From contig CASGHD010000103.1 of NCBI GenBank assembly GCA_949319575.1, forward strand, positions 1-37,684: a stretch of DNA of 37,684 nt, given 5' to 3'. Shown here piece by piece: positions 1 through 6,816 of this stretch. A program made the translations under genes and the position numbers. The notes beneath the pieces were generated by a model. The model saw only the letters and a list, made by a program, of their open reading frames with translations. It did not search any database and was not told the DNA's origin. This DNA comes from an uncultured Anaerolineales bacterium. Its GTDB lineage: Bacteria; Chloroflexota; Anaerolineae; Anaerolineales; Villigracilaceae. The first letter of the stretch is position 1. Every line of letters starts with the position of its first letter.

Positions 1-561
1 GGTCATTGGCGGATTCCTCGCGGGCGCCACCGGGCGCGCTCGTGATCGCCACCGCGTTATTCTATGGCTATCTGTTGCTCTCCGGGATTTCTGTAGCAGA
101 GGCATCTTCACACGAGACTTGTAGCCTGCGTACCCTTCCCCAAACTTTTTCTCCAAGTATGCCTCTTCGTGTTCGATCACCAGTTTGTTCATCAATGGGA
201 TAAATATCAGCACAAGCGGAATCCCCCACACATTCCCAAACGCGAGCGGGAAGCTGATCAGCATAAAAACCATCCCAAGATAGATCGGGTTGCGCGTGAA
301 GCGATAGATTCCCGTTGAGACGATGCTCGTCACCGACCCATGCGGATTCAACGTCGTGCGCGCCTTCGTAAAAGCGTACAACGAAAACATGCCGAGCAGA
401 AAACCGATCCCTGCCAGCCCAAGCCCGAAATTCTTGAACAGCGGCGAAACAGCAATTGGCAATACGATAAACCTACCCAGCAGGTAAGCAACCGCGATGT
501 GAATCACCAGCAACACAGGCGGGTGGATTTTCACGCTCGCATGATCTTTATGTTCACTCAT
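1..561 (-). CDS. isoprenylcysteine carboxyl methyltransferase (ICMT)-like membrane protein, partial
   Basis: The minus-strand frame is open from an ATG at 561 to the window edge. A GGAG Shine-Dalgarno (572-575) lies 10 nt ahead of the ATG. The product starts MSEHKDHASVKIHPP and has about four hydrophobic segments. It carries the family signature of ICMT/PEMT-like methyltransferases: a GIYRFTRNPIYLGM stretch followed by an IEHEEAYLEKKFGEGYAGYKSRV stretch (abbreviated here as the EHEEAYL..F.GYAGYK motif). Such proteins methylate membrane-associated substrates with S-adenosylmethionine; the substrate here is unknown. After YKSRVK, where family members normally stop within a few residues, the frame continues with about 35 low-complexity, Arg-rich residues to the edge. 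That may be a frameshift, a damaged 3' end or a natural extension. It is upstream of nothing else visible and lies downstream of the E2 gene on the same strand. Confidence 0.75.
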   Translation of the reverse strand, partial: MSEHKDHASVKIHPPVLLVIHIAVAYLLGRFIVLPIAVSPLFKNFGLGLAGIGFLLGMFSLYAFTKARTTLNPHGSVTSIVSTGIYRFTRNPIYLGMVFMLISFPLAFGNVWGIPLVLIFIPLMNKLVIEHEEAYLEKKFGEGYAGYKSRVKMPLLQKSRRATDSHRITRWRSRARPVAPARNPPMT

Positions 562-581
562 AACTCAATTCTCCAATTCTC

Positions 582-646
582 TGGTCTCGATACGCTCCTC
601 GCTCACGCTTCGACTTCGCTATCGCTCCGCTCAGCGCGACAGGGCT
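582..646. repeat. dispersed GCTCAGCG/CGATAGCGA-type repeat
   Basis: In the 144-bp gap between the E2 stop and the ICMT-like start lies a stretch containing CTTCGACTTCGCTATCGCTC and CCGCTCAGCGCGACAGGGC. A related stretch (GCGCTGAGCGGAGTGACGAG, then CGATAGCGAGGAACGAAGTC) is at 10238-10278. It looks like one member of an intergenic repeat family. On both sides of it (564-581 and 660-720) runs pyrimidine-rich DNA built from CTCCAATTCTC units. Confidence 0.5.
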
Positions 647-705
647 ACTTGACCGCCAATCTCTAATCTCCAATTCTCTATTTCTCTAATCCTCACCCAT
701 TACCC

Positions 706-1959
706 TCAACTCCAATTCTCCAGCGTCTCCTTCACCTTCATCAAAAAGTTATCCGCCAACGCGCCATCCAGTATCCGATGATCGAATACAAACGAGAGAT
801 ATATCATCGGGCGGATGGCAATTGCGTCATCAATGACGACCACGCGCTTCTGCATCGCGCCGACTCCCAGAATTCCACATTGGGGCTGGTTGATGACGGG
901 ATACGCAAACAACGACCCGCTGATGCCGTGATTAGTCAGCGTGAACGTGCCGCCTTTCACTTCATCCGTTTGCAATTTCTTTGTGCGAGCGCGATTAGCG
1001 AGGTCATTCACCGAGCGCGCCATTGCCAATAAAGACAGATCATCAGCATTCTTAATAACAGGAACGATCAATCCATCCTCCCCAAGTGACGTCGCCATAC
1101 CGAGATTGACCGCTTTGTGAACCAGCACGCCTTCGTCCGACCATGACGAATTGACGATGGGATAACTTTTCAACCCCGCGACAATCGCCGTCATGAAATA
1201 TGCCGTGAACGTGAGGTTGATTCCATCGCGTGAGAAAATTTCCTTGTTGGCAGAGCGATGCTTCGCCACGCGCTGCATATCCGCTTCCATCACTGTCAAC
1301 ACATGCGGCGACGTGTGCTTGCTCATCACCATATGCTCCGCAATGGATTTACGAATGGGGGAGAGTTTGATTAGGGTTCCAGGTTGAAGGTTGGAAGGTT
1401 GGAAGGTTGCAGGTTGTGCCGCTTGACCCTTCGACAGACTCAGGGCAGGCTCTTCAACCTTTGACTTTCGACCTTCAACATAATCCAGCACATCGTTTTT
1501 TGTGATTCGTCCATTCAAACCCGTGCCAGCCACGTTTTGTAAATTCACCCCATGCTCCGCCGCGATCTTTGCAACAACGGGGGAGATAAAGCCCAAATCG
1601 GTCGAAGGTCTCATGTCAAAGGTCGCAGGCGCTTGCGCAGACTTTTGACTTTCGACTTTTGACTCAACTTTCGACGCCGTGACACTTGAAACTTGACTAC
1701 TTGAAACATCTACACTCTCCCCCGCCTTCCCAATGAACGCCAACACCGCCCCCACCTTCGCGGGCAAACCTTCCTCCGCCATGATCTTCAACACCGTCCC
1801 AGACGCGGGCGCGGGGATTTCCGTGTCCACTTTGTCAGTGTTCACCTCAAGCAAAGGCTCCAACTCTTTGACCGAGTCGCCTTCTTTTTTCAGCCATTTG
1901 ATTACAGTTACTTCTTCAACGCCTTCGCCTAATAATGGGACGAGTACTTTTGTTGCCAT
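706..1959 (-). CDS. 2-oxo acid dehydrogenase complex E2 (dihydrolipoamide acyltransferase)
   Basis: This 417-residue protein has three recognisable domains. Residues 1-78 form a lipoyl domain with the NTDKVDTE motif, so Lys43 is the expected lipoylation site. Around residues 121-162 is the peripheral subunit-binding domain (FISPVVAKIAAEHGV, then GTGLNGRITKNDV). The C-terminal 220 residues are the catalytic acyltransferase core ending in DHRILDGA, with the active-site His and Asp-Gly. It transfers acyl groups from the E1 thiamine cofactor to CoA; pyruvate or branched-chain oxo acids are both possible substrates. A GGAGA Shine-Dalgarno precedes the ATG. The fused E1 gene lies upstream on the same strand, with one small gene between. 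Both interdomain linkers are odd: the DNA is repeat-like (GACTTTTGACTTTCGAC units; GGTTGGAA units; a CCCTTCGACAGACTCAGGGC repeat). No E3 subunit is visible. Confidence 0.95.
   Translation of the reverse strand: MATKVLVPLLGEGVEEVTVIKWLKKEGDSVKELEPLLEVNTDKVDTEIPAPASGTVLKIMAEEGLPAKVGAVLAFIGKAGESVDVSSSQVSSVTASKVESKVESQKSAQAPATFDMRPSTDLGFISPVVAKIAAEHGVNLQNVAGTGLNGRITKNDVLDYVEGRKSKVEEPALSLSKGQAAQPATFQPSNLQPGTLIKLSPIRKSIAEHMVMSKHTSPHVLTVMEADMQRVAKHRSANKEIFSRDGINLTFTAYFMTAIVAGLKSYPIVNSSWSDEGVLVHKAVNLGMATSLGEDGLIVPVIKNADDLSLLAMARSVNDLANRARTKKLQTDEVKGGTFTLTNHGISGSLFAYPVINQPQCGILGVGAMQKRVVVIDDAIAIRPMIYLSFVFDHRILDGALADNFLMKVKETLENWS
1427..1452. repeat. CCCTTCGAC..CTCAGGGC repeat inside the E2 linker
   Basis: The plus strand reads CCCTTCGACAGACTCAGGGC followed by AGGCTC. 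In the E2 reading frame it encodes ALSLSKG within the linker between the subunit-binding and catalytic domains. A sister copy, CCCTTCGATAAACTCTGGAC, is at 36760-36779, and diverged relatives occur at 24661-24712 and 10301-10345. Just before it, 1380-1416 is a run of degenerate GGTTGGAA units. Confidence 0.7.
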
Positions 1960-1971
1960 GGTATCTCCAGA

Positions 1972-2019
1972 GTGATCAGTTATCAGTAAACAGTAATCAG
2001 TGACAAGTTATCAGTCATC
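1972..2019. repeat. degenerate heptamer repeat (TNANCAG)n, left arm
   Basis: Seven-base units run TGATCAG, TTATCAG, TAAACAG, TAATCAG, TGACAAG, TTATCAG. The 13-mer CAGTAATCAGTGA (1991-2003) has an exact inverted copy at 2498-2510, so the two arrays flank the small four-helix-bundle gene in opposite orientation. Confidence 0.75.
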
Positions 2020-2466
2020 GGTGTTTTCATCGTCGGATTCTGTGAAGTAGACAGCGGCTTCTTCGCGCACCGAACGAGGTGGTTCGCCGCAGAACATGTC
2101 GGCTTTGTCCATCATGCCGTTCAACATCCGCCCAATTTCGAGGCATTTCGCAACCAAGTGGTCGTTTGTCTTTTGATCAATGTACTCACAATCTAATGCC
2201 GTGCCAATCCAATGTTGTGTTTCCATTTGCTCGCCATCGGAGTCTGTCAGTTTACTGATGAAATGTTTTTCGTAACGCCGCTTTGCCCATGATTCTGCGA
2301 TGTTCGCTCCGATCGCGCGTGATGAACGACGAACTTGATCGGTCAAAGAGAATTTTTCGTCCCGTGGAAAGGATTGGGAAAGTTCTTTGATCTCTTTCGC
2401 CATCGCTCGACATTTCTGATAAACAATCAAATCCCGAAAACTCTCCGCATGTTTCAAACCACTCAT
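2011..2466 (-). CDS. four-helix bundle protein (S23/TIGR02436-like)
   Basis: The 151-residue product has the hallmarks of the four-helix bundle family first seen in 23S rRNA intervening sequences: SFRDLIVYQKCRAMAKEI near the N-terminus, then FSLTDQVRRSSRAIGANIAE and a third and fourth amphipathic helix. It also carries an acidic tail ending DDENTDD. Molecular role is not established for the family; members are small, probably oligomeric and nucleic-acid associated. I chose the ATG at 2466 because an AAGGAG Shine-Dalgarno sits 5 nt ahead; an upstream GTG at 2487 lies inside the heptamer repeat. The gene interrupts the E1-E2 gene pair and is bounded by inverted heptamer arrays, which suggests a mobile or repeat-borne cassette. 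The Avd-like protein of the retroelement at 13252 belongs to the same broad fold. Confidence 0.85.
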   Translation of the reverse strand: MSGLKHAESFRDLIVYQKCRAMAKEIKELSQSFPRDEKFSLTDQVRRSSRAIGANIAESWAKRRYEKHFISKLTDSDGEQMETQHWIGTALDCEYIDQKTNDHLVAKCLEIGRMLNGMMDKADMFCGEPPRSVREEAAVYFTESDDENTDD

Positions 2467-2483
2467 CTTAACTCCTTTACTGT

Positions 2484-2514
2484 TCACTGATCACTGTTCA
2501 CTGATTACTGCTCA
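2484..2514. repeat. degenerate heptamer repeat, right arm (inverted)
   Basis: Read on the minus strand the units are GAGCAG, TAATCAG, TGAACAG, TGATCAG, TGAACAG. TCACTGATTACTG at 2498-2510 is the exact reverse complement of 1991-2003. The repeat ends at the last codons of the E1 gene (stop at 2512). Confidence 0.75.
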
Positions 2515-4911
2515 CTTAATCACCGGATACCGCCCCGGATCAACCTCATTCATCATTTCATACACCGCGTCAAAGATCGTCTCCGCATTCGGTTTGCTCC
2601 AATAATCTCCATCGCTTCCATACGCGGGACGATGCGCTTTGCCTGATAAAGTTCTCGCTGGAGAATCCAAATGGAAATAGCCGCCTTGTTTCTCGATGAC
2701 TTCCTGCATCATGTACGCGGACGTTCCACCAGGCACATCTTCGTCCAAAAACAAAACGCGATTGGTCTTCTTCAGCGACTCAACAATCTTGCCATGAATA
2801 TCGAACGGCAACAGCGACTGCACGTCAACAACTTCAACTTCAATTCCAACTTTAGATAATTTCTCCGCCGCGTCTAAAGCGATGCGACAGCACGCGCCGT
2901 ATGTGACAACGGTCACATCGCTTCCCTCGCGGATCACCTCAGGCACGCCGAGCGGAACGGTGAACTCGCCAATGTTATCGGGCACGCGCTCTTTTACGCG
3001 ATAACCATTCAAGACTTCAACAACCACAGCGGGTTCATCTGATTTCAACAACGTGTTGTAAAAACCTGCGGCGCGCGTCATATCGCGCGGGACCAGCACA
3101 TTCATGCCATGCAAAAGATTAATTAACCCCGCCATCAACGAACCTGAATGCCAGACGCCCTCCAAACGATGACCGCGCGTGCGGACGATCACAGGCGCGG
3201 CTTGTCCGCCTGCGGTGCGCCAATGCAATGTCGCAAGATCATCCGACATAATTTGCAGCGCGTATAAAATGTAATCGAGATATTGAATTTCACAAATGGG
3301 TCGCAGTCCGCGCATTGCCAAGCCGATCGCCTGCCCCATGATCGTCGCCTCGCGGATGCCCGTATCGCTCACACGCAGCGCGCCGTATTTTTCCTGCATC
3401 CCTTTGAATCCTTGATTCACATCGCCGAGAAAACCAACATCCTCGCCGAACGCGATCACGCGCGGGTCGCGCTCCAGAATCGAATCGAACGCGGCGTTGA
3501 TCACTTCAAATCCCATCATCGTCGGCGACGAGCCCGAATAGGCGGGCTTGACCTCCGCAACTGAAACAGCCGTCCCGTCGTAAAGATGCGAGCCGTATCG
3601 CGCCTCGTTGATCGCATCCTGTTCATTTTTCCATTGGATTAAAATTTGTTTTGATGGATTCGCCTCATCGCGCAGGATTCGCAACGCCTCATGCGCCGCG
3701 CTGTGGACATCCCGCCTCGCCACCGACGGGAGATTTGCCAGCCGCTCTTTGAGCCGACTCAACGCTTCGGCATGACTCGAACTGCCCGCGATCTCATCCA
3801 GCATATCCATCACCTGACCGCGCTCCTCGAGGATCGGATTCAAATACGAGTCCCATGCGATCTTGCGGATGTTCTCGACGATCTCGTAATCTTCGCTTTC
3901 CCATTGTTTGAATTCTATTTCGGTTGCGATCTTATTTTCGAGCATCCACGCTTTCATTTTGTGAACGCCGTCGAATTCCTCTTCGAACTTCAATCGCTCG
4001 GCAGATTTATAGCGCTCGTGTGAACCGCTCGTGCTGTGACCTTGCGGTTGTGTGACCTCGGTGACATGCACCAGCGCGGGGACGTGTTCTTCGCGCGCGG
4101 TTTGAGATGCGACGCGAAATGTTTCGAGTAACGCGGGATAATCCCATGCCCTAACGCGATACAGATCGAAGCCATCATTTGATTCTGGTTTTCGCTTGAA
4201 ACCTTCCAACAGGTCGCCTATGTTCCCCTTGACCATTTGATACTCGTTCGGCACCGAGATGCCATAGCCGTCATCGTAGATCGTGATGATCGCGGGCGCT
4301 TTCAACACGCCGATCGCGTTGACCGTTTCCCAAAACATCCCCTCCGCAGTGGATGCGTTGCCGATACTTGCCCACGTGACCTCGTTGCCGTTGCGCGAAA
4401 ATTGGGTGAATTGTTTGAGTTCATCGAGTCCGCGATACAGCACGGATGCGTACGCCAGCCCGACCGTGCGCGGCATCTGTGTGCCGGTGGGTGACACGTC
4501 TGCGGCGGTGTTGTACAACTCGGTCTGGTTTTTCCACGAACCGTCGGCGTTGAGGAAACGGTTGGCGAAATGCGCGTTCATCGAACGCCCGCCCGTGTTG
4601 GATTCGTGCTCCACATCCGCGTGGGCGTACAACTGGGCAAAAAATTCCTGAATGCTCATCACGTTAAGCATGAACATCCAGGTCTGGTCACGATAATAGC
4701 CTGAGCGCCAATCTCCCTTGCGGAAGTGACGCGCGATGGCGATATTGATGATCTCTTTGCCGTCCCCAAAAATGCCGAACTTCGCCTTGCCGCTCAACAC
4801 CTCGCGCCGCCCGATAAGCGAAGCCTGCCTGCTTTGGTAGGCGAGGCGGTAATCTTTGATGATCTCTTCTTTGTCGAGGGGGAGGTCAACCGTACCCTTC
4901 TTCTTGGGCAT
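2512..4911 (-). CDS. fused 2-oxo acid dehydrogenase E1 alpha/beta subunit
   Basis: This 799-residue protein joins an E1-alpha half (about residues 1-440) and an E1-beta half (about 460-799), which are often separate genes. The alpha half has the thiamine-diphosphate/Mg region WASIGNASTAEGMFWETVNA followed by IYDDGYGISVPNE. It also has the phosphorylation-loop-like STSGSHERYKSAERL. The beta half has GEDVGFLGDVNQGFKG, a transketolase-type pyrimidine domain and a transketolase C-terminal domain (VVDVQSLLPFD, LDEDVPGGTSAYM). It decarboxylates a 2-oxo acid and acylates the lipoyl arm of the neighbouring E2. An AGGAGA Shine-Dalgarno precedes the ATG. A TATAAT hexamer 29 nt upstream may be its promoter. 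The oxo-acid specificity cannot be read from the sequence. Confidence 0.93.
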   Translation of the reverse strand: MPKKKGTVDLPLDKEEIIKDYRLAYQSRQASLIGRREVLSGKAKFGIFGDGKEIINIAIARHFRKGDWRSGYYRDQTWMFMLNVMSIQEFFAQLYAHADVEHESNTGGRSMNAHFANRFLNADGSWKNQTELYNTAADVSPTGTQMPRTVGLAYASVLYRGLDELKQFTQFSRNGNEVTWASIGNASTAEGMFWETVNAIGVLKAPAIITIYDDGYGISVPNEYQMVKGNIGDLLEGFKRKPESNDGFDLYRVRAWDYPALLETFRVASQTAREEHVPALVHVTEVTQPQGHSTSGSHERYKSAERLKFEEEFDGVHKMKAWMLENKIATEIEFKQWESEDYEIVENIRKIAWDSYLNPILEERGQVMDMLDEIAGSSSHAEALSRLKERLANLPSVARRDVHSAAHEALRILRDEANPSKQILIQWKNEQDAINEARYGSHLYDGTAVSVAEVKPAYSGSSPTMMGFEVINAAFDSILERDPRVIAFGEDVGFLGDVNQGFKGMQEKYGALRVSDTGIREATIMGQAIGLAMRGLRPICEIQYLDYILYALQIMSDDLATLHWRTAGGQAAPVIVRTRGHRLEGVWHSGSLMAGLINLLHGMNVLVPRDMTRAAGFYNTLLKSDEPAVVVEVLNGYRVKERVPDNIGEFTVPLGVPEVIREGSDVTVVTYGACCRIALDAAEKLSKVGIEVEVVDVQSLLPFDIHGKIVESLKKTNRVLFLDEDVPGGTSAYMMQEVIEKQGGYFHLDSPARTLSGKAHRPAYGSDGDYWSKPNAETIFDAVYEMMNEVDPGRYPVIK

Positions 4912-4940
4912 TTGTTTCTCCTGAGGTGAATGTTGAGGGG

Positions 4941-4946
4941 ATTATA
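4941..4946 (-). promoter_or_regulatory. candidate -10 box of the E1/E2 genes
   Basis: The minus strand reads TATAAT here, followed by about 29 nt including the AGGAGA ribosome site and the E1 ATG at 4911. No convincing -35 lies 16-18 nt upstream, where a GC-rich repeat (4963-4976) sits instead. Confidence 0.45.
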
Positions 4947-4962
4947 ACAAATGGAGGATATT

Positions 4963-5021
4963 GCAGGGGCGCGGCGAAACAGTCAATCGTCAAACCCATT
5001 CGATACCCGCCGTGCCCCTAC
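4963..5021. repeat. REP-like inverted repeat at the RAYT 3' end
   Basis: GCAGGGGCGCGGCG (4963-4976) is complementary, with two mismatches, to CGCCGTGCCCCTAC (5008-5021). The inner arm, read on the minus strand, begins GTAGGGGC, and its TAG is the stop codon of the transposase gene. This arm resembles the arms at 5251-5344 and 36011-36031. Confidence 0.7.
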
Positions 5022-5623
5022 GGTTTGATATTCAACGGGTTATCATCATCTTCGCCCCACATCATCGGATTGGATTCGATGTAATTTGTTGTGTTTTGCA
5101 AATCCCGTTCATTACGGATTACGTGTTCGTGGTAATTACGTTGCCAGATCGGTGTTCCATTCAACGACGGAAATTTCCACAACCGTTTGGTCACGCGAGG
5201 TTTGAATTGTGAAATGACCGCGCCCAACGACATGGGTTTCGGTCCGCGGGGTAGGGGCGACCCGTCAATGCCATCGGTGTTCGTGGGAAGCAATGGCGTT
5301 TCGCCCGCGCGCGTCACGGTTAAACCCTGGCGGGTCGCCCCTACGATTGGTCGGAAAATCAAAATCCCATGCGCATGGTTTGGCATGATAACAAACGCGC
5401 CCAATTCGATGAATTGGAATCGTTTTGGTAATTCCAACCATTCCCATTGAACAATTTCGCCATACCGATTCAATTTCATCTCCCCATTCACCACCTCGCC
5501 AAACAAACATTCGCGGCGCCACGCGACGATGGTCACATAATACGCGCCTGCTTGTGAATAATCATATTCGGGCAAACGAATCGAACGACGATGATGTTTT
5601 TGAGGTTCAAATTTGGATGGCAT
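5018..5623 (-). CDS. REP-associated tyrosine transposase (RAYT, Y1/HUH family)
   Basis: The 201-residue protein is a Y1-type single-strand transposase. The HUH metal site is in VIMPNHAHGILIF (His-x-His), and the catalytic Tyr is expected in WQRNYHEHVIRNERDL, followed by the family ending NYIESNP. The N-terminus RRSIRLPEYDYSQAGAYYVT is also characteristic. RAYTs cleave and join palindromic REP elements. Between the two motifs, residues about 94-124 are encoded by a 94-bp inverted-repeat element (5251-5344), and the stop codon is supplied by another REP-like arm. It starts 20 bp from the divergent aminotransferase gene, with TATAAT exactly 6 nt before its ATG and no Shine-Dalgarno. It is a single-copy-looking domesticated transposase rather than an IS: no terminal repeats of an IS200 type were seen. 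Confidence 0.88.
   Translation of the reverse strand: MPSKFEPQKHHRRSIRLPEYDYSQAGAYYVTIVAWRRECLFGEVVNGEMKLNRYGEIVQWEWLELPKRFQFIELGAFVIMPNHAHGILIFRPIVGATRQGLTVTRAGETPLLPTNTDGIDGSPLPRGPKPMSLGAVISQFKPRVTKRLWKFPSLNGTPIWQRNYHEHVIRNERDLQNTTNYIESNPMMWGEDDDNPLNIKP
5251..5344. repeat. REP-like inverted repeat inserted within the RAYT gene
   Basis: GTAGGGGCGACCCG (5251-5264) and CGGGTCGCCCCTAC (5331-5344) are perfect 14-bp inverted arms around a 66-bp centre. The element keeps the transposase frame open and encodes an insert (VGATRQGLTV ... GSPLPRG) between the HUH and Tyr motifs. Confidence 0.85.
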
Positions 5624-5643
5624 AACCCGATTATACTTACAAC
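5624..5643. promoter_or_regulatory. overlapping divergent promoters, both apparently leaderless
   Basis: In the 20 bp between two divergent ATGs, TATAAT on the minus strand (5635-5630) is 6 nt from the transposase ATG. TATACT on the plus strand (5632-5637) is 6 nt from the aminotransferase ATG. The two -10 boxes overlap in the octamer ATTATACT. Neither gene has a Shine-Dalgarno sequence, so both mRNAs probably begin at or next to the ATG. Confidence 0.65.
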
Positions 5644-6816
5644 ATGAATCCCCTCCCCATCGTGCAAACGCAAATCCCGCCTGATGTGATTGACCTCGGC
5701 TTGGGCAACCCGCCGCTTTCGTTGTTGCCGCTTGACCTCATCCGCGATTCCGCGCAACAGGCGTTATCGCAAAACGACAATTCCATTTTGCAATACGGCG
5801 TCGAGCAGGGCAATGGATATTTCCGCGCGGCGTTGGCGAATTTTCTCAGCGACGGCTATGGATTTTCTGTGAACCCTGAAAACTTATTCATCACCACAGG
5901 CATCTCGAACGGACTGGATCTGATTTGCAGTTTCTTCACCAAAGCGGGCGATACGATTCTTGTCGAGGAGCCTTCCTATTTTTTGGCATTGCGAATTTTT
6001 GCCGATCACGGATTGAACGTCGTCTCCGTTGCGACAGATGAAAACGGACTCGTCCCCGCCTCTCTCGAAGAGAAACTGGCTGGTTCGCCTCCGAAATTCC
6101 TTTATCTCATCCCGACCTTTCAAAACCCCACAGGCTACACCCTCACGCAGGAACGCCGCGAACAGATCGTGCGACTCGCCGAAAAGCACAACTTCCTCAT
6201 CGTGGCAGACGAAGTGTATCAATTATTGAATTATTCTGAACAACCGCCCAAACCCTTCGGCGCATTTGTCGAATCGGAAAATGTTATCTCGCTAGGATCA
6301 TTCTCAAAGATTCTCGCGCCTGGACTGCGCCTCGGCTGGATGCAGGCTCACGCAAACATCATCAACCGCTTCGCCAACAGCGGACTCATGGACAGCGGCG
6401 GCGGATTGAATCCGTTCACATCCGCGATTCTGCGCGGGGTGATCGAATCGGGCGGGTTGAAAAGCAACATCGGCAAACTCAAGTCGCAGTACGCGAATCA
6501 GATCGCAGTCATGGATGAAGCGTTGCGTCGCCATCTTCCCGAAGCCAAATATGAAGTCCCGCATGGCGGATATTTCTTCTGGTTGCAATTCCCCGATCAA
6601 ATGGACATCGGCGCGCTTCGCAAACAAGCAGGCGCGTTCAACGTGGATTTCCGCCAGGGCGCGTTGTTTTCGAGTAGCGGCGGGTTGAAAAATTATATGC
6701 GCTTGTGTTTTGTCTATTACGAAGCGGACAAAATCGAAGAGGGCATTCGCCGTTTGCGCGAACTTTATTTATCCAAAAGGTCTTTCACTGCGGCGTACAC
6801 ATCCACCATGCCGTAG
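5644..6816 (+). CDS. PLP-dependent aminotransferase, class I/II (2-aminoadipate/MocR-type fold)
   Basis: The 390-residue protein is a fold-type I aminotransferase. Visible motifs are TTGISNGLDLI (cofactor phosphate loop), PTFQNPTGYTLT (the conserved Asn-Pro-Thr-Gly), VADEVYQLL (Asp and Tyr contacts to pyridoxal phosphate) and SLGSFSKILAPGLRLGW, in which the Lys forms the Schiff base. The Arg binding the substrate carboxylate is likely in NYMRLCF. The closest well-known families are the LysN-like and kynurenine aminotransferases; the true substrate is unknown. It is divergent from the transposase and convergent with the subtilase, whose last 52 bp overlap its own 3' end. The ATG at 5644 follows a -10-like box by 6 nt. 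Confidence 0.92.
   Translation: MNPLPIVQTQIPPDVIDLGLGNPPLSLLPLDLIRDSAQQALSQNDNSILQYGVEQGNGYFRAALANFLSDGYGFSVNPENLFITTGISNGLDLICSFFTKAGDTILVEEPSYFLALRIFADHGLNVVSVATDENGLVPASLEEKLAGSPPKFLYLIPTFQNPTGYTLTQERREQIVRLAEKHNFLIVADEVYQLLNYSEQPPKPFGAFVESENVISLGSFSKILAPGLRLGWMQAHANIINRFANSGLMDSGGGLNPFTSAILRGVIESGGLKSNIGKLKSQYANQIAVMDEALRRHLPEAKYEVPHGGYFFWLQFPDQMDIGALRKQAGAFNVDFRQGALFSSSGGLKNYMRLCFVYYEADKIEEGIRRLRELYLSKRSFTAAYTSTMP

Noticed and set aside
1972-2514. CRISPR-like array in the heptamer repeats
   Set aside because: Units are 7 bp, tandem and degenerate, without spacers or cas genes.
5018-5623. IS200/IS605 insertion sequence
   Set aside because: There is no TnpB, no left/right-end hairpin pair around the gene, and the motif set matches RAYT rather than TnpA of IS200.
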